Source: CAVPMW01 sp963706515 (GTDB lineage: Bacteria > Chloroflexota > Anaerolineae > Anaerolineales > UBA4823). Taken from it: DNA of 64,000 nucleotides. The stretch covers positions 1 through 64,000 of the forward strand of contig CAVPMW010000023.1 in the NCBI GenBank assembly GCA_963706515.1, given 5' to 3'. The notes below the pieces were generated by a model. The model was not told the DNA's origin, ran no database searches, and saw nothing but the letters and a program-made list of their open reading frames with translations. The translations under genes and the position numbers were made by a program. Every line of letters begins with the position of its first letter. Within the stretch, counting starts at the first letter, position 1. This document shows positions 37,183-46,846 of this stretch, one piece after another.

Positions 37183-38150
37183 CCCAATCCAAGCATTTCG
37201 ACTCTATCGAAGAATTGAAAGTGGCGCTCAACGCCCAGCAGTACATTGCCAGCGATGAGATCGCCACGATTCTCTTCCTCAGCCAGGAATTAGGCAAACC
37301 CCTGCTGACGGAAGGTCCGGCAGGCGTCGGCAAAACTGAGCTGGCTAAAGCAGTTTCCGGCGCCACCTGCCGCGAGCTGATCCGCCTGCAGTGCTACGAA
37401 GGGTTGGATGAAACCAAGGCGCTTTATGAATGGGAGTACGCCAAGCAGCTGCTGTATACCCAGCTCCTGCGCGACAAACTCCAGGAGACGTTAACCAAAA
37501 CCACCACGCTGGCGGAGGCTGCCGACCGCCTGGCTGGCGAGGAAGATGTATTTTTTTCCATGCGCTTTTTGCTCCAACGCCCATTGCTGAAAGCGATCTT
37601 GAGCCCTGAGCCCACTGTGTTATTAATCGATGAGATTGACCGCTCGGATGCTGAGTTCGAGGCTTTCCTGTTGGAAGTGCTCAGCGATTTCCAGGTCAGC
37701 GTGCCTGAGCTGGGTACCCTGGCGGCAGTCCATCGCCCGTTGGTAATCTTGACCAGCAATAATACGCGCGAGCTGAGCGAAGCATTGAAACGGCGCTGCC
37801 TGTACCTGTTCATCGACTACCCTTCGATCGAGCAGGAGCTGTCGGTGGTGCGGATGAAGGTGCCAGAACTATCTGCCAAGCTGGCGCGGCAGGCGGTGGA
37901 AATGGTGCAAAACCTGCGCTCGATGGATCTGCGCAAATCACCCAGCATCAGCGAGACCCTGGACTGGGCCAAAGCCCTGGTGGCTTTGAACGCCCACAAC
38001 CTGGACGAGAAGACGCTGGAGACCACCTTGAGCGTCTTGCTCAAACACGAGAGCGACTTGCAGCGCGCCCGCCGCTGGCTGCAGCGACCAGGCCCGGGGA
38101 ACCGGTTGTCCGACCGAGATCTGCCCCCGTCTACCCAGTGGAGGAATTGA
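37179..38150 (+). CDS. MoxR-type AAA+ ATPase
   Basis: 323 residues. Walker A GPAGVGKTEL at 46-55, Walker B VLLIDEIDRSDAEFEAFLLE, sensor 1 LTSNNTRELSEALKRRC. The order and spacing match MoxR proteins, which act as chaperones that load or activate partner complexes and usually pair with VWA proteins. A VWA gene follows 91 bases downstream. The closest known pairing by architecture is CoxD-CoxE of CO-dehydrogenase maturation, but no CO dehydrogenase is in the window. Confidence 0.93.
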   Translation: MTQSKHFDSIEELKVALNAQQYIASDEIATILFLSQELGKPLLTEGPAGVGKTELAKAVSGATCRELIRLQCYEGLDETKALYEWEYAKQLLYTQLLRDKLQETLTKTTTLAEAADRLAGEEDVFFSMRFLLQRPLLKAILSPEPTVLLIDEIDRSDAEFEAFLLEVLSDFQVSVPELGTLAAVHRPLVILTSNNTRELSEALKRRCLYLFIDYPSIEQELSVVRMKVPELSAKLARQAVEMVQNLRSMDLRKSPSISETLDWAKALVALNAHNLDEKTLETTLSVLLKHESDLQRARRWLQRPGPGNRLSDRDLPPSTQWRN

Positions 38151-38241
38151 GCGACCTGTTTTCCAGGACGGGTAGGTGTGGACGGTAAGCGTGTTGGTAG
38201 CCAGAGCCGGTTGAAATCATTAATGGTAAGGGGAGTCTTCC

Positions 38242-39618
38242 ATGGAAGAGCGAACAGTTAAATTTATTGCGGCGTTAAGGACCTCCGGCGTGCGCATCAG
38301 CCTGGCAGAGAGCGCGGATGCATTTGCGGCAATCGAGCGCCTGGGCATTCAAAACCGCGAGTCCTTCCGCTTGAGCCTGCGTGCGACCCTGGTTAAAGAT
38401 GCCAGCAACCTGGCAGTTTTCGAAGAGCTGTTCCCCCTGTTCTTCGGCAGCTCGGACACACCGCCATTGATGAACCTCTCCGAGGACCTGACTCCGGAGG
38501 AAGCCGACCAGCTGGCGAAGGCGCTGAAGCGGATGAGCGAACAGCTGCGCCAGATGCTGGAAAAGCTGCTGGACGGCGAGCCGTTCAGCCAGAGCGAGCT
38601 GGAGCGTCTGGCAAGGATGGTGGGGCTGAACCAGGTGGACAATATGCGCTATCGCGAGTGGATGGCGCAGCGCATGCAGAAAGCCATGCGTTTCCCCCAG
38701 GTGCGTGAGGCAATCAACGAGCTGGCAAAAGTGCTGGCGCAGATGGGCATGGACAAAAGCCGGGTAGAACAGCTGGTCAAGCTGCTGCAGGCAAACCAGC
38801 AGAGCCTGGAGGACCAGATGCACCAGTTCGCTGGTCAGCGCATTGCCGAGAATATGAGCAACCAACCCCCGGACGAGGGAGCAGAAGGACTGCTCGACCG
38901 CCCGTTCAGCTCACTCTCAGACCAGGACCTGGAGCGATTGCGCAAGGAAGTCCAGCGCCTGGCTGCCGCCCTGCGGACGCGCGTGGCGCTCAGGCAGAAG
39001 CGAGCCAAGAGCGGGCAGCTCGACGCCAAAGCCACCATACGCACCAATCTCAAGCATGACAGCGTGCCGATGCAGATCAAGCACAGGGAGCGCAGCCTGA
39101 AACCCAAGCTGGTCGTTATTTGTGATGTAAGCACCTCGATGCGCTCCTGCTCGGAGCTGATGCTCAGCCTGCTGTATGCCATGCAGGACCAGATCAGCAA
39201 GACGCATGCCTTTGCTTTCATCGACCACCTGGAATATATCTCCCCCGATTTTGCCGGGAAGCCCTCCCAGCAAGCTGTCTCTCTGGTGCTGGACCGCATG
39301 CCCTCGGGCTATTACAACACGGATCTAGGCTACAGCCTGGAGAACTTCACCAAAGACTATCTGGCATTGATCGACAGCCGCACGACATTTATCGTCGTGG
39401 GGGATGGGCGCAACAACTACAACAACCCGCGCCTCGAGCTTTTCAACCAGGTAGCGAGGCGCAGCCGCAGGACGATATGGCTTACCCCTGAACCGACCGC
39501 CATGTGGGGAAGCGGAGACAGCGACCTGCTGAAATACGCGGCAAACTGCGATGTAGTACTGCAAGCCGGCTCCCTGGCGGAGCTGATCCGCGCAGTCGAC
39601 CGGATGCTTCTGCCCTAG
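38242..39618 (+). CDS. VWA-domain protein, CoxE-like
   Basis: 458 residues. An N-terminal helical region (to about 250) precedes a VWA domain with the metal-site motif VICDVSTSM, the Thr/Asp later in FIDHLEYISPDF and GDGRNNYNNPRLE. The highly charged linker (KRAKSGQLDAKATIR) is typical of CoxE-like VWA proteins. With the MoxR ATPase it should form a chaperone pair; client unknown. Confidence 0.92.
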   Translation: MEERTVKFIAALRTSGVRISLAESADAFAAIERLGIQNRESFRLSLRATLVKDASNLAVFEELFPLFFGSSDTPPLMNLSEDLTPEEADQLAKALKRMSEQLRQMLEKLLDGEPFSQSELERLARMVGLNQVDNMRYREWMAQRMQKAMRFPQVREAINELAKVLAQMGMDKSRVEQLVKLLQANQQSLEDQMHQFAGQRIAENMSNQPPDEGAEGLLDRPFSSLSDQDLERLRKEVQRLAAALRTRVALRQKRAKSGQLDAKATIRTNLKHDSVPMQIKHRERSLKPKLVVICDVSTSMRSCSELMLSLLYAMQDQISKTHAFAFIDHLEYISPDFAGKPSQQAVSLVLDRMPSGYYNTDLGYSLENFTKDYLALIDSRTTFIVVGDGRNNYNNPRLELFNQVARRSRRTIWLTPEPTAMWGSGDSDLLKYAANCDVVLQAGSLAELIRAVDRMLLP

Positions 39619-39638
39619 GTTCGAGGGCGTGATAATTA

Positions 39639-39660
39639 TAGGAGTTACGCAGTTGAATGA
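39639..39660 (+). repeat. Solo end of the TAGnnnTTACGCAG element
   Basis: TAGGAGTTACGCAGTTGAAT matches the left end of the element at 26720. No matching right end is seen before malQ, so this is a single remnant or a chance match. Confidence 0.4.
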
Positions 39661-39704
39661 GAAAGCCGAAATGGGGTGATAGGTGTCCACTTTTCGGTAA
39701 TGCC

Positions 39705-41222
39705 TTAGCTCGTAGTCAAATTATTTACTTTCGGCATGCGCTCGTAAAGATAATTGATTTCCTTAATAAACTCAGTCAACTGCGGGCCGATTGCGTCGGC
39801 AGACATGCGCCACGACCAGTTCCCACTGGGACGACCGGGGTAGTTCATGCGCGCTTCATTCCCCAGGCTCAGGAAGTCCTGCAGGGGGGCCAGGGCGAAG
39901 GTGGCTACCGTAGCCCAGCCGGCGCGGATCAAGTCCCAGGATACCTGATTGCCATCCCGGTCCAGATAGCGGCGGTAAAAGGCGCGCTCGTCATCCGGGA
40001 CGCGCTCGTACCAGCCGAGGACCGTATCGTTATCGTGGGTCCCGGTGTAGACGACGCAGTTGCGCGGGTAGCGATGCGGCAAAAAGGGATCGCTCGGCCC
40101 GGAGGCGAAAGCGAACTGCAGGATTTTCATGCCGGGCAGCCCGAAGGCTTCGCGCAAGGCGACCACATCCGGGGTGATCACCCCCAGGTCTTCAGCAATC
40201 AGGGGCAGCTCACCCAGGGCAGACTGCACCGATTTCAGGAATTGCTTGCCCGGTCCGGGCCTCCAACTGCCCTTCTCGGCAGTCTTCGCCTTGCCCGAAA
40301 CATCCCAGTATCCGGCGAAGCCGCGGAAATGGTCCAGGCGAATGATGTCTACCAGCTCCAGGACGGAGCGAATGCGGCTGATCCACCAACGGTAGTTGTC
40401 CTGCTGGTGGACCTTCCAGCGGTAGAGCGGATTGCCCCAAAGCTGACCGGTCGGAGAGAAATAATCCGGCGGCACTCCGGCAACCAATTTTGGCTGGCTG
40501 CGCTCATTCAAGTAAAACAGCTCGGGATGCGCCCAGACATCGGCACTGTCATGTGCGACGAAAATAGGGATATCTCCGATGATCTGGATGCCCTGCTGGT
40601 TGGCATGCTGGCGGACTGCCCACCACTGGCGGAAGAACAGGAACTGGAAGTAAATCTGGCGCTGGATGGGGTCAGCCAGCTCTTGCCTGGCTGCTGCCAG
40701 CGCCCGGTCATCGCGCTGGCGCAGGGGTAAATCCCAGGTCGCCCACGAAGCGCCCCCGTGGGCGCCTTTAAGAGCCATAAATAAGGCGAAATCCGGCAGC
40801 CATTCTGTGTGGGTCGCCTGGAACGCCAGGAATTCAGCGAGAAGCTCAGCACCGGCTGACCTTTGGAATCGGGAGTAGGATTTCTCCAGGACTGCAATTT
40901 TCCAGGGAATAACCGCTCCGAAATCGACAGATCCGGCAGGAAAATCAGGCATGCCGGCGAGGTCCTCTCGTTCTAAGAGACCATCGTCCAGCAGCGATTC
41001 CAGGCTGATCAGGTAAGGGTTGCCGGCAAATGCAGAAAAGCACTGGTATGGTGAGTCACCATAGCCGGTCGGACCGAGCGGTAAAACTTGCCAGAGGGTG
41101 CAGCCACATTCAGCCAGGAAATCAACCCAGGCAATCGCCTGTGGGCCGATATCTCCGATGCCGAATTCACCCGGCAGGCTGGTGGGATGGAGCAAGATGC
41201 CGGATGAGCGCTCAAACTTCAT
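39705..41222 (-). CDS. malQ: 4-alpha-glucanotransferase
   Basis: Transfers alpha-1,4-glucan segments between maltodextrins (GH77). 505 residues. SGILLHPTSLPGEFGIGDIG at the N-terminus; nucleophile Asp in IIRLDHFRGFAGYW; acid/base Glu in LIAEDLGVIT; third Asp in YTGTHDNDTVLGW. The ATG at 41222 has AGAGG upstream and overlaps the end of glgC by 11 bases, so glgC and malQ are translationally linked. Together with the hydrolases it remodels glycogen breakdown products. Confidence 0.96.
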   Translation of the reverse strand: MKFERSSGILLHPTSLPGEFGIGDIGPQAIAWVDFLAECGCTLWQVLPLGPTGYGDSPYQCFSAFAGNPYLISLESLLDDGLLEREDLAGMPDFPAGSVDFGAVIPWKIAVLEKSYSRFQRSAGAELLAEFLAFQATHTEWLPDFALFMALKGAHGGASWATWDLPLRQRDDRALAAARQELADPIQRQIYFQFLFFRQWWAVRQHANQQGIQIIGDIPIFVAHDSADVWAHPELFYLNERSQPKLVAGVPPDYFSPTGQLWGNPLYRWKVHQQDNYRWWISRIRSVLELVDIIRLDHFRGFAGYWDVSGKAKTAEKGSWRPGPGKQFLKSVQSALGELPLIAEDLGVITPDVVALREAFGLPGMKILQFAFASGPSDPFLPHRYPRNCVVYTGTHDNDTVLGWYERVPDDERAFYRRYLDRDGNQVSWDLIRAGWATVATFALAPLQDFLSLGNEARMNYPGRPSGNWSWRMSADAIGPQLTEFIKEINYLYERMPKVNNLTTS

Positions 41223-42474
41223 ATGGCAGCCTCTTGGTGTTGATACATTCATCCTTTTGGACGATCAGGGAAGGCAGGTCTTCAGGGATGACATCGGTGC
41301 CGATGGTCGCGCCGGCCTCCAGGAAGATTCCGGCAGGCAGCGTGCTGTTCTTGCCGACGGTGGTAATCAATGGCTCGCCATATTCTGCCAGCGAGCCGAT
41401 GTGCGCATTGGCGCCAATGACGGAGCGTTTATCGATGATTGCCCGCTCGATCACGGCTCCATTCTCAATCTCGCAATCCGTCAGGATGATCGATTCACGG
41501 ATCATCGCAGCCGAACGGACGCATACCCCGGGAGCCAGGATGCTGTGCTCAACGATCGCGCCGGCTTCGATCACGCAGCCATCGGTGATCATGCTATCGA
41601 CGATCGTCGCGCCGCGGGCGATGCGCACAGGCGGGCGCTCTTCGGTGCGCGTGTGGACGATCCAGGAGCGGTCATTCAGGTCGAAAGAAGGGGGATCGGT
41701 GAGCAGGTCCATATGCGCCCGCCAGTAGGATAGGAGGGTGCCGACATCCACCCAGTAGCCAGTGTATGGATAGGCAAACACGCGCTTGCCCGAAGCAACC
41801 ATGCGCGGCAGGATGTCCTTGCCAAAGTCGTGCGATGATCCATCCAGCAGGTGATCCTCCCATAACTCCCTGTCGAGCATATCCAGGGTGAACAGGTACA
41901 CACCCATGTTCGCCAGGTCGGAGGGTGGTCTGGCGGGCTTCTCGACGAAGGAGGTCACCCGGTAGTCTTCGGATACGCCGACGATGCCGAAGCGCGGGGC
42001 ATCGGATTTTGGCACCCGGATCGTTGCCATGGTCATATCTGCCTGGTGGTCCTGGTGGAAGGTGATCAACGGGTCGTAGTTCATCTCATAGATATGGTCG
42101 CCGGAAAGGATGAGCACCAGGTCGGGACGGCTTTGCTTGATGAACAAGAAGTTTTGCTGGACGGCGTCGGCAGTGCCCAGGTACCAGTCTGAGACGCCGC
42201 GCGCTTTATAGGGGGTAAAGATGCGCACGCCGCCGGTGAAATCACGGTTCAGGTCCCAGGGACCGCCGGCGCCGATGTGCTCGATCAGGGACTGCGGGCG
42301 GTACTGGGCGAGGATCATGACATCGAAGATGCCCGAGTTGACACAATTCGAGAGAGTGAAGTCGATGATGCGGTATTTTCCAGCGAAGGGTACGGCTGGC
42401 TTGGTGCGTTTGGCTGTGAGGATCCCCAGGCGAGAACCCTCACCGCCAGCTAAGATCACTGCACGAGTCTTCAT
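41212..42474 (-). CDS. glgC: Glucose-1-phosphate adenylyltransferase
   Basis: Makes ADP-glucose, the donor for glycogen synthesis. 420 residues from the ATG at 42474, the normal GlgC length. LAGGEGSRLGILTAKRTKPA (nucleotide and activator site), GTADAVQQN, LILSGDHIYEMNY (metal-binding Asp), VGTLLSYWRAHMDL and the left-handed helix repeats at the C-terminus are present. AAAGGAA sits six bases upstream of the ATG. The frame is open upstream into the SRPBCC-PDZ-DinB region without a stop; separate translation of GlgC is the likely case. Confidence 0.96.
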   Translation of the reverse strand: MKTRAVILAGGEGSRLGILTAKRTKPAVPFAGKYRIIDFTLSNCVNSGIFDVMILAQYRPQSLIEHIGAGGPWDLNRDFTGGVRIFTPYKARGVSDWYLGTADAVQQNFLFIKQSRPDLVLILSGDHIYEMNYDPLITFHQDHQADMTMATIRVPKSDAPRFGIVGVSEDYRVTSFVEKPARPPSDLANMGVYLFTLDMLDRELWEDHLLDGSSHDFGKDILPRMVASGKRVFAYPYTGYWVDVGTLLSYWRAHMDLLTDPPSFDLNDRSWIVHTRTEERPPVRIARGATIVDSMITDGCVIEAGAIVEHSILAPGVCVRSAAMIRESIILTDCEIENGAVIERAIIDKRSVIGANAHIGSLAEYGEPLITTVGKNSTLPAGIFLEAGATIGTDVIPEDLPSLIVQKDECINTKRLPYEV

Positions 42475-43716
42475 AGGTTCCTTTCTTAAAGCGGCGGCTG
42501 CATCTATCGCCGCAGCTGCCTCCATTACCAGGTGGATCTGGGCGCAATGCTCGCGGATATGGGCGGGCATTTCAAGGAGATTATAACCGAGCCGCCAGTA
42601 GCTCCTTTTGCGCTGCACGAACTCTACGGGCAGCCCCCTGACCAGGGAGATGGTTTCTTTTTGGTTGCGGCGAAACTCCTGCATCAGGCTGCTGATCGTG
42701 GGAAATGCGACCACAATGGCTTGCAGACGGTTATCCAGATTGGCGTGGTACATGAAATCGGCTTCCTGGCCTTCGATCAAGCCGGCGATCCACGAGTGGG
42801 TCTCACGCTCGTTGGCGATCAGGTGCGCCAGGTTTTCTCTGGCGCTCCACAGCGTAGGAGAGGGTTTAAAAGCGGCTTGCGCCTCTGAGATTCCCTGCAG
42901 GCACTCGGCGAGGTCCTTGACAGCCTGAGAATACTGCCGCTCGACGAGCTCCGCCAGCTCATCCGCAGCAGCGGGGATCTCCGGAATGGGGCGCTGCGAG
43001 AGGGGCAGCTTCAGCCGAAATTTTTCACCATTCCGGTAATAGACAATCTTTACTATGTCGCCCGACTGGTGCAGGCGCAGCACCCCAATTAGATCTGAGA
43101 ATTGGGTCACCTTCTCCCCATCGACTTTCACCAGAATGTCTCCCGATTGGAGTCCAGCCGCCTGTGCGCCCAGGCCGCCCATAACGCCGTCAATTTTCAA
43201 GCCAGCCTGCACAGGCAGGTTCTCCAATGCCGCTTTATCTGGGGTGACCTCCGTAATCCCGGAGATGCCCAGGAGCGGCAGGCGGATAAAGCGCAGATCC
43301 TGACCCGTTTCCAGCACCGAACGCAGGTTTTTCAGCCCGCTTTTCCAACCCCGCTGGATCGCGCCCCGGGCTGACTTCCACGATTTATCGCTGCCAAGCC
43401 CGGAATGGGTGAGGCGCACCAGCGATCCCCCTTCGCCGGGTTGGATGAGCACCTTCACCCGGCTTGCTCCAGGCTCATTCCGCCCATGCCAGGCAAAGAC
43501 AACCCGCTGGTTTGGCTTGAGCTGGATGTACTCGCCGCTGGCATAATAGCCGCTGTTCCACCACATATACAGGCGGCCATGTTTGCGCGGATTTGCCTGG
43601 GCTATGCTGCACAGCCATTCACACAGGGCAGTGGCATTCGTAAACGCATCGTATACCGCACCGGGCGGCACGGCGATAAACTGCTTGAACTGGAGTGTCT
43701 CGTAATCTCTGGTCAT
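42475..43716 (-). CDS. SRPBCC-PDZ-DinB protein, read in frame into glgC
   Basis: 414 codons before the GlgC start. Residues 1-150 are an SRPBCC/AHSA1-like domain (FIAVPPGAVYDAFTNATALC, WWNSGYYASGEYIQL). Residues 150-245 are a PDZ-like domain (VMGGLGAQAAGLQSGDILVK). Residues 260-405 are a DinB-like four-helix bundle (SARENLAHLIANERETHSWI; MPAHIREHCAQIHLVMEAA). This mix is unusual. In the +1 frame, a TAG occurs within seven codons after the DinB end, so a single surplus base could have removed the true stop. It overlaps the glgA stop by four bases. Function unknown. Confidence 0.7.
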
Positions 43717-45174
43717 AGGTTTGCACTCTGGATCATAGACTGGTATAGCTGCAAGTATTTCCGGGCAGATACCTGCCAGGAGAAATCCATGAGCATGGAA
43801 TTATATTGCATACTTTGCCAGATGGCAGGTTGAGAATAAACGCCCAACGCCCTTTCCAGGGCGGTTTTCAGGGCGCGGGCGGTAGCCTGGCTGAATAAAA
43901 AGCCGGTACCCGTCTGATCGGGGCTGTAATCCTGGATGGAATCGCGCAGCCCGCCGGTGGAGCGTGCGACCGGTATACAGCCATAGCGCATGGCGATCAT
44001 TTGGGTCAGTCCGGAAGGCTCATAGCGGGAAGGGATGACCAGCATATCCGCGCCGGCGTAGATGCGGTGGCTGAGGGGGTTGTCAAAACGGATCACCGCG
44101 CGCAGCCTCTCGGGAAAATCCTTCTCGAGGCGGCGAACTGCGCTCTCGATAGCGGTATCCCCGGTGCCCAGGATCACCGCCTGCCAGGGCTGCCCTTTCA
44201 GGTCGCGGAGCGAACGGAGGCACCAGGTCAATGCCTTTCTGGTGATCCATGCGGGTGACCATGGCGATCAGGGGGGTGCCGGGGTCTTCTGCCAGACCGA
44301 GCTCGCGCTGCAAGGCGAGCTTATTTTCACGCCGTGCCGGCAGTGAATCGATGCTGAACGGCTGCACCAGCTGAGGGTCGCCAGCCGGATCCCACACGGC
44401 GGTATCGATCCCGTTCAGAATCCCGGAAATCACCTCCTGGCGCTGCTGCAGGAAGCCATCCAGCCCGGAGCCGAACTCTGGGGTGAGGATCTCGCGTGCA
44501 TAGGTAGGGGATGGGGCGACGATATGGTCCGCGCTGGAAAGACCCAGGGCGAGAGGGACGTGCCGCGCCCATTTCGGCAGGCGCTCATCCGCAGCAGGGG
44601 GCAAGCCGAACGCCCAGAGCGCCTGACCGGCGCCGATGCCCATATAAGGCAGGTTGTGCACGCCGAGCAGGGCAGCGATCCGGCGATAAAGCGGATCCTG
44701 GGCGCGCGAGCGCTTCAAAGCATAAATAGCCGGGGAGGTATGCCAATCGTTGGCATGGATCACATCCGGAATCCAGCCGACCTGGGGGATCATTTCCAGG
44801 GCAGCCAGGGAGAAGAAGGTGAATTTCAGCCCATCGGCGAGTGCGTCCGAAGAGTACACCGAGGCGTCCGGCGGAATGGACGGTCCGTCGATGAACAGGA
44901 CCGGCAATCCCTGCAGGCTGCCAGATAATACTACAGCCTCGAGGGGTCCTTCTGCCTGCTGGATTGGGAAGCTGGTCAGCTTGCGCAGAGGATATGCCTG
45001 GCGCTGGATGGCGCCGTGGTATGGGATTACCAGGCGGATATCGAGGGTGAGCTCAGGGGTGCTCAGCCGGTGGAGCGCCAGGGGAAGGGACCCGGCTACA
45101 TCTCCCAACCCGCCAACCTTTACAAAGGGATCAGCTTCGGCAGCCAGGAACATTACTTTAAGGATGGCTCCCAC
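43713..45174 (-). CDS. glgA: Glycogen synthase, frameshifted
   Basis: Elongates alpha-1,4-glucan from ADP-glucose (GT5). The first part has FVKVGGLGDVAGSLP (ADP-glucose-binding Lys) and VIHANDWHTS, and ends in MVTRMDHQKGIDLV. The second part has LRSLRDLKGQPWQAVILGTG, AGADMLVIPSRYEPSGLTQ and GFLFSQAT. Removing one base near 44219 joins them directly into HQKGIDLVLRSLRDLKG, about 486 residues, the normal length. The overlap with the next gene (ATGA) supports the shared operon. Confidence 0.94.
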
Positions 45175-45254
45175 GCGATTTATCTCCGGAATTCAGTGGA
45201 TAGCGGAACTTGATTCTATTTTACGACGAATTGCCCTCGATAATCCATTTTCCC

Positions 45255-45326
45255 TTGCAAATAAGCAAACCGCAAATATACCATCCTTTGATATTAAGAA
45301 ACTTCTTGCGGTTTGCTTATTTGCAA
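45255..45326. repeat. Long inverted repeat in the divergent glgA/GH57 promoter region
   Basis: Perfect 21-base arms (TTGCAAATAAGCAAACCGC and on) are separated by 30 bases. No T-tail, and divergent position, so not a normal terminator. It could be a regulator site pair, or a miniature inserted element. Confidence 0.7.
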
Positions 45327-45402
45327 CTTCCCCCTGGCAAAAATCGTTAAATATATTAAAATCAGGTTATATTGGTTGTAATACGTAATACCGGTAAGGA
45401 CT

Positions 45403-46825
45403 TTGGGATTGCAATATCTTAGCATCCACGCCCATTTTTACCAACCTCCACGCGAAGACCCTCTCAATGGCATTATCCCGCGCGAGAGCGGAGCTGCCCC
45501 CTACGCTAACTGGAACGAGCGCATCCATAACGAATGCTACCGCCCGAATGCGGAGCTGAGAAATTTCGAGCGGATCAGCTTCAATATTGGTCCGACATTA
45601 TTCGCCTGGATGCAGAGCTACGATCCGCAGACTGCTCGCAGCATTATCGAGCAGGACAAGGCAAACGTGCGCCGGAATGGGGTGGGGAACGCGCTGGCAC
45701 AGGCATACAACCACACCATCCTGCCGCTCGCCACGCGCCGCGATAAAGAGGTCCAAATTGCGTGGGGGATTGCCGATTTTCGCCACCGCTTTGGGCGCAA
45801 TCCGCAGGGAATGTGGCTCCCCGAAACCGCAGTCGACCTCGAGACGCTCGAAACGCTTGCCCAGGCGGGAATCCGCTTCACGATCCTGGCGCCCTGGCAG
45901 TCGGAATCTGACCAGTCAGGGGCGAGCGAGCCGGGCCTGGTGTCACTTCCAGGGGACCGCCAGATCACAGTTTTCTTCTACCAGCGCGACCTGAGCACGC
46001 GGATCAGCTTTGACCCTGCGGCGACGGTTGATGCGGACCTTTTCGCCCGTGAGCTGATCCAGCAATATACTCACGCCGGGTCCAGAGACGGCGACCATCC
46101 CCGGCTGCTCCTGCTGGCATCGGATGGCGAGCTGTACGGTCACCACCAATCTCTGCGGGAGCGCTTCCTGGCTCGCCTGGTGGATGGAGCCACGCAATCC
46201 CTGGGCATCGAGAAGACCTACCCCGGGCTGTGGCTGGCGCAATACCCTCCCGAGATAATGGTTGAAATCCGCGAGGGCACGTCGTGGAGCTGCCATCATG
46301 GGGTGCAGCGCTGGACGGGCGACTGCACCTGCCACCCGGGACGCGCCGGCTGGAAAGAGCCGCTGCGCCTCGCTTTCAACCGCCTGGCAGAGGGGCTGGA
46401 CCAGGTCTACGAGGAGACTACCCGGGGTTATATCCCCGACCCACAGCTGCTGTTGAAGCGCTACGTCCATGTGCTGCTGGGTGAGCTAACTGCGGAGAGC
46501 CTGGTGCGCACGATGGCGGGTCAGGTCCCGAAATCCGAGGCAATGCACAGGATCCAGCTCGCCCTGGAAATGCAGCGGGAGCGGCAGCGCATGTTCACTT
46601 CTTGCGGATGGTATCTATGACGATTTCGACCGGATCGAAGCCTGCAACAACCTGGCTTACGCCGCCCAGGCTGTCCATCTGGCAGAGCTGGTCAGTGGAG
46701 ACAACCTGGAGAGGCGGGCTGCGAGTGACCTGTCTGCAGCAGTCAGCGAGCGATCTGGAAGGTCAGCCGCGCAGATCTTCGAGCGCAACCTGCAGCGCAT
46801 CCGGAGCGAGGATCCGGAGCAATGA
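45403..46825 (+). CDS. GH57-family glycoside hydrolase, frameshifted near its end
   Basis: 473 residues when repaired. The N-terminus QYLSIHAHFYQPPREDP is the GH57 start, MWLPETAVDLETLETLAQAG carries the likely nucleophile Glu, and LLLASDGELYGHHQSL the second acid. SWSCHHGVQRWTGDC and FTSCGWY-DDFDRIEACNNLAYAA resemble the DUF3536-type tail. The frame breaks at about 46613-46618 by one extra base; downstream residues to 46825 keep the family pattern. TTG start with AAGGA nearby. Activity could be amylase, branching or debranching; context is glycogen. Convergent with the GH13 gene. Confidence 0.85.
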
Positions 46826-46846
46826 TAAGCGGCGGGGAATCGCCCG

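Noticed and set aside
39619..39704. tRNA-like TTCGA motif
   Set aside because: GGTTCGAGG occurs, but no cloverleaf can be drawn around it.
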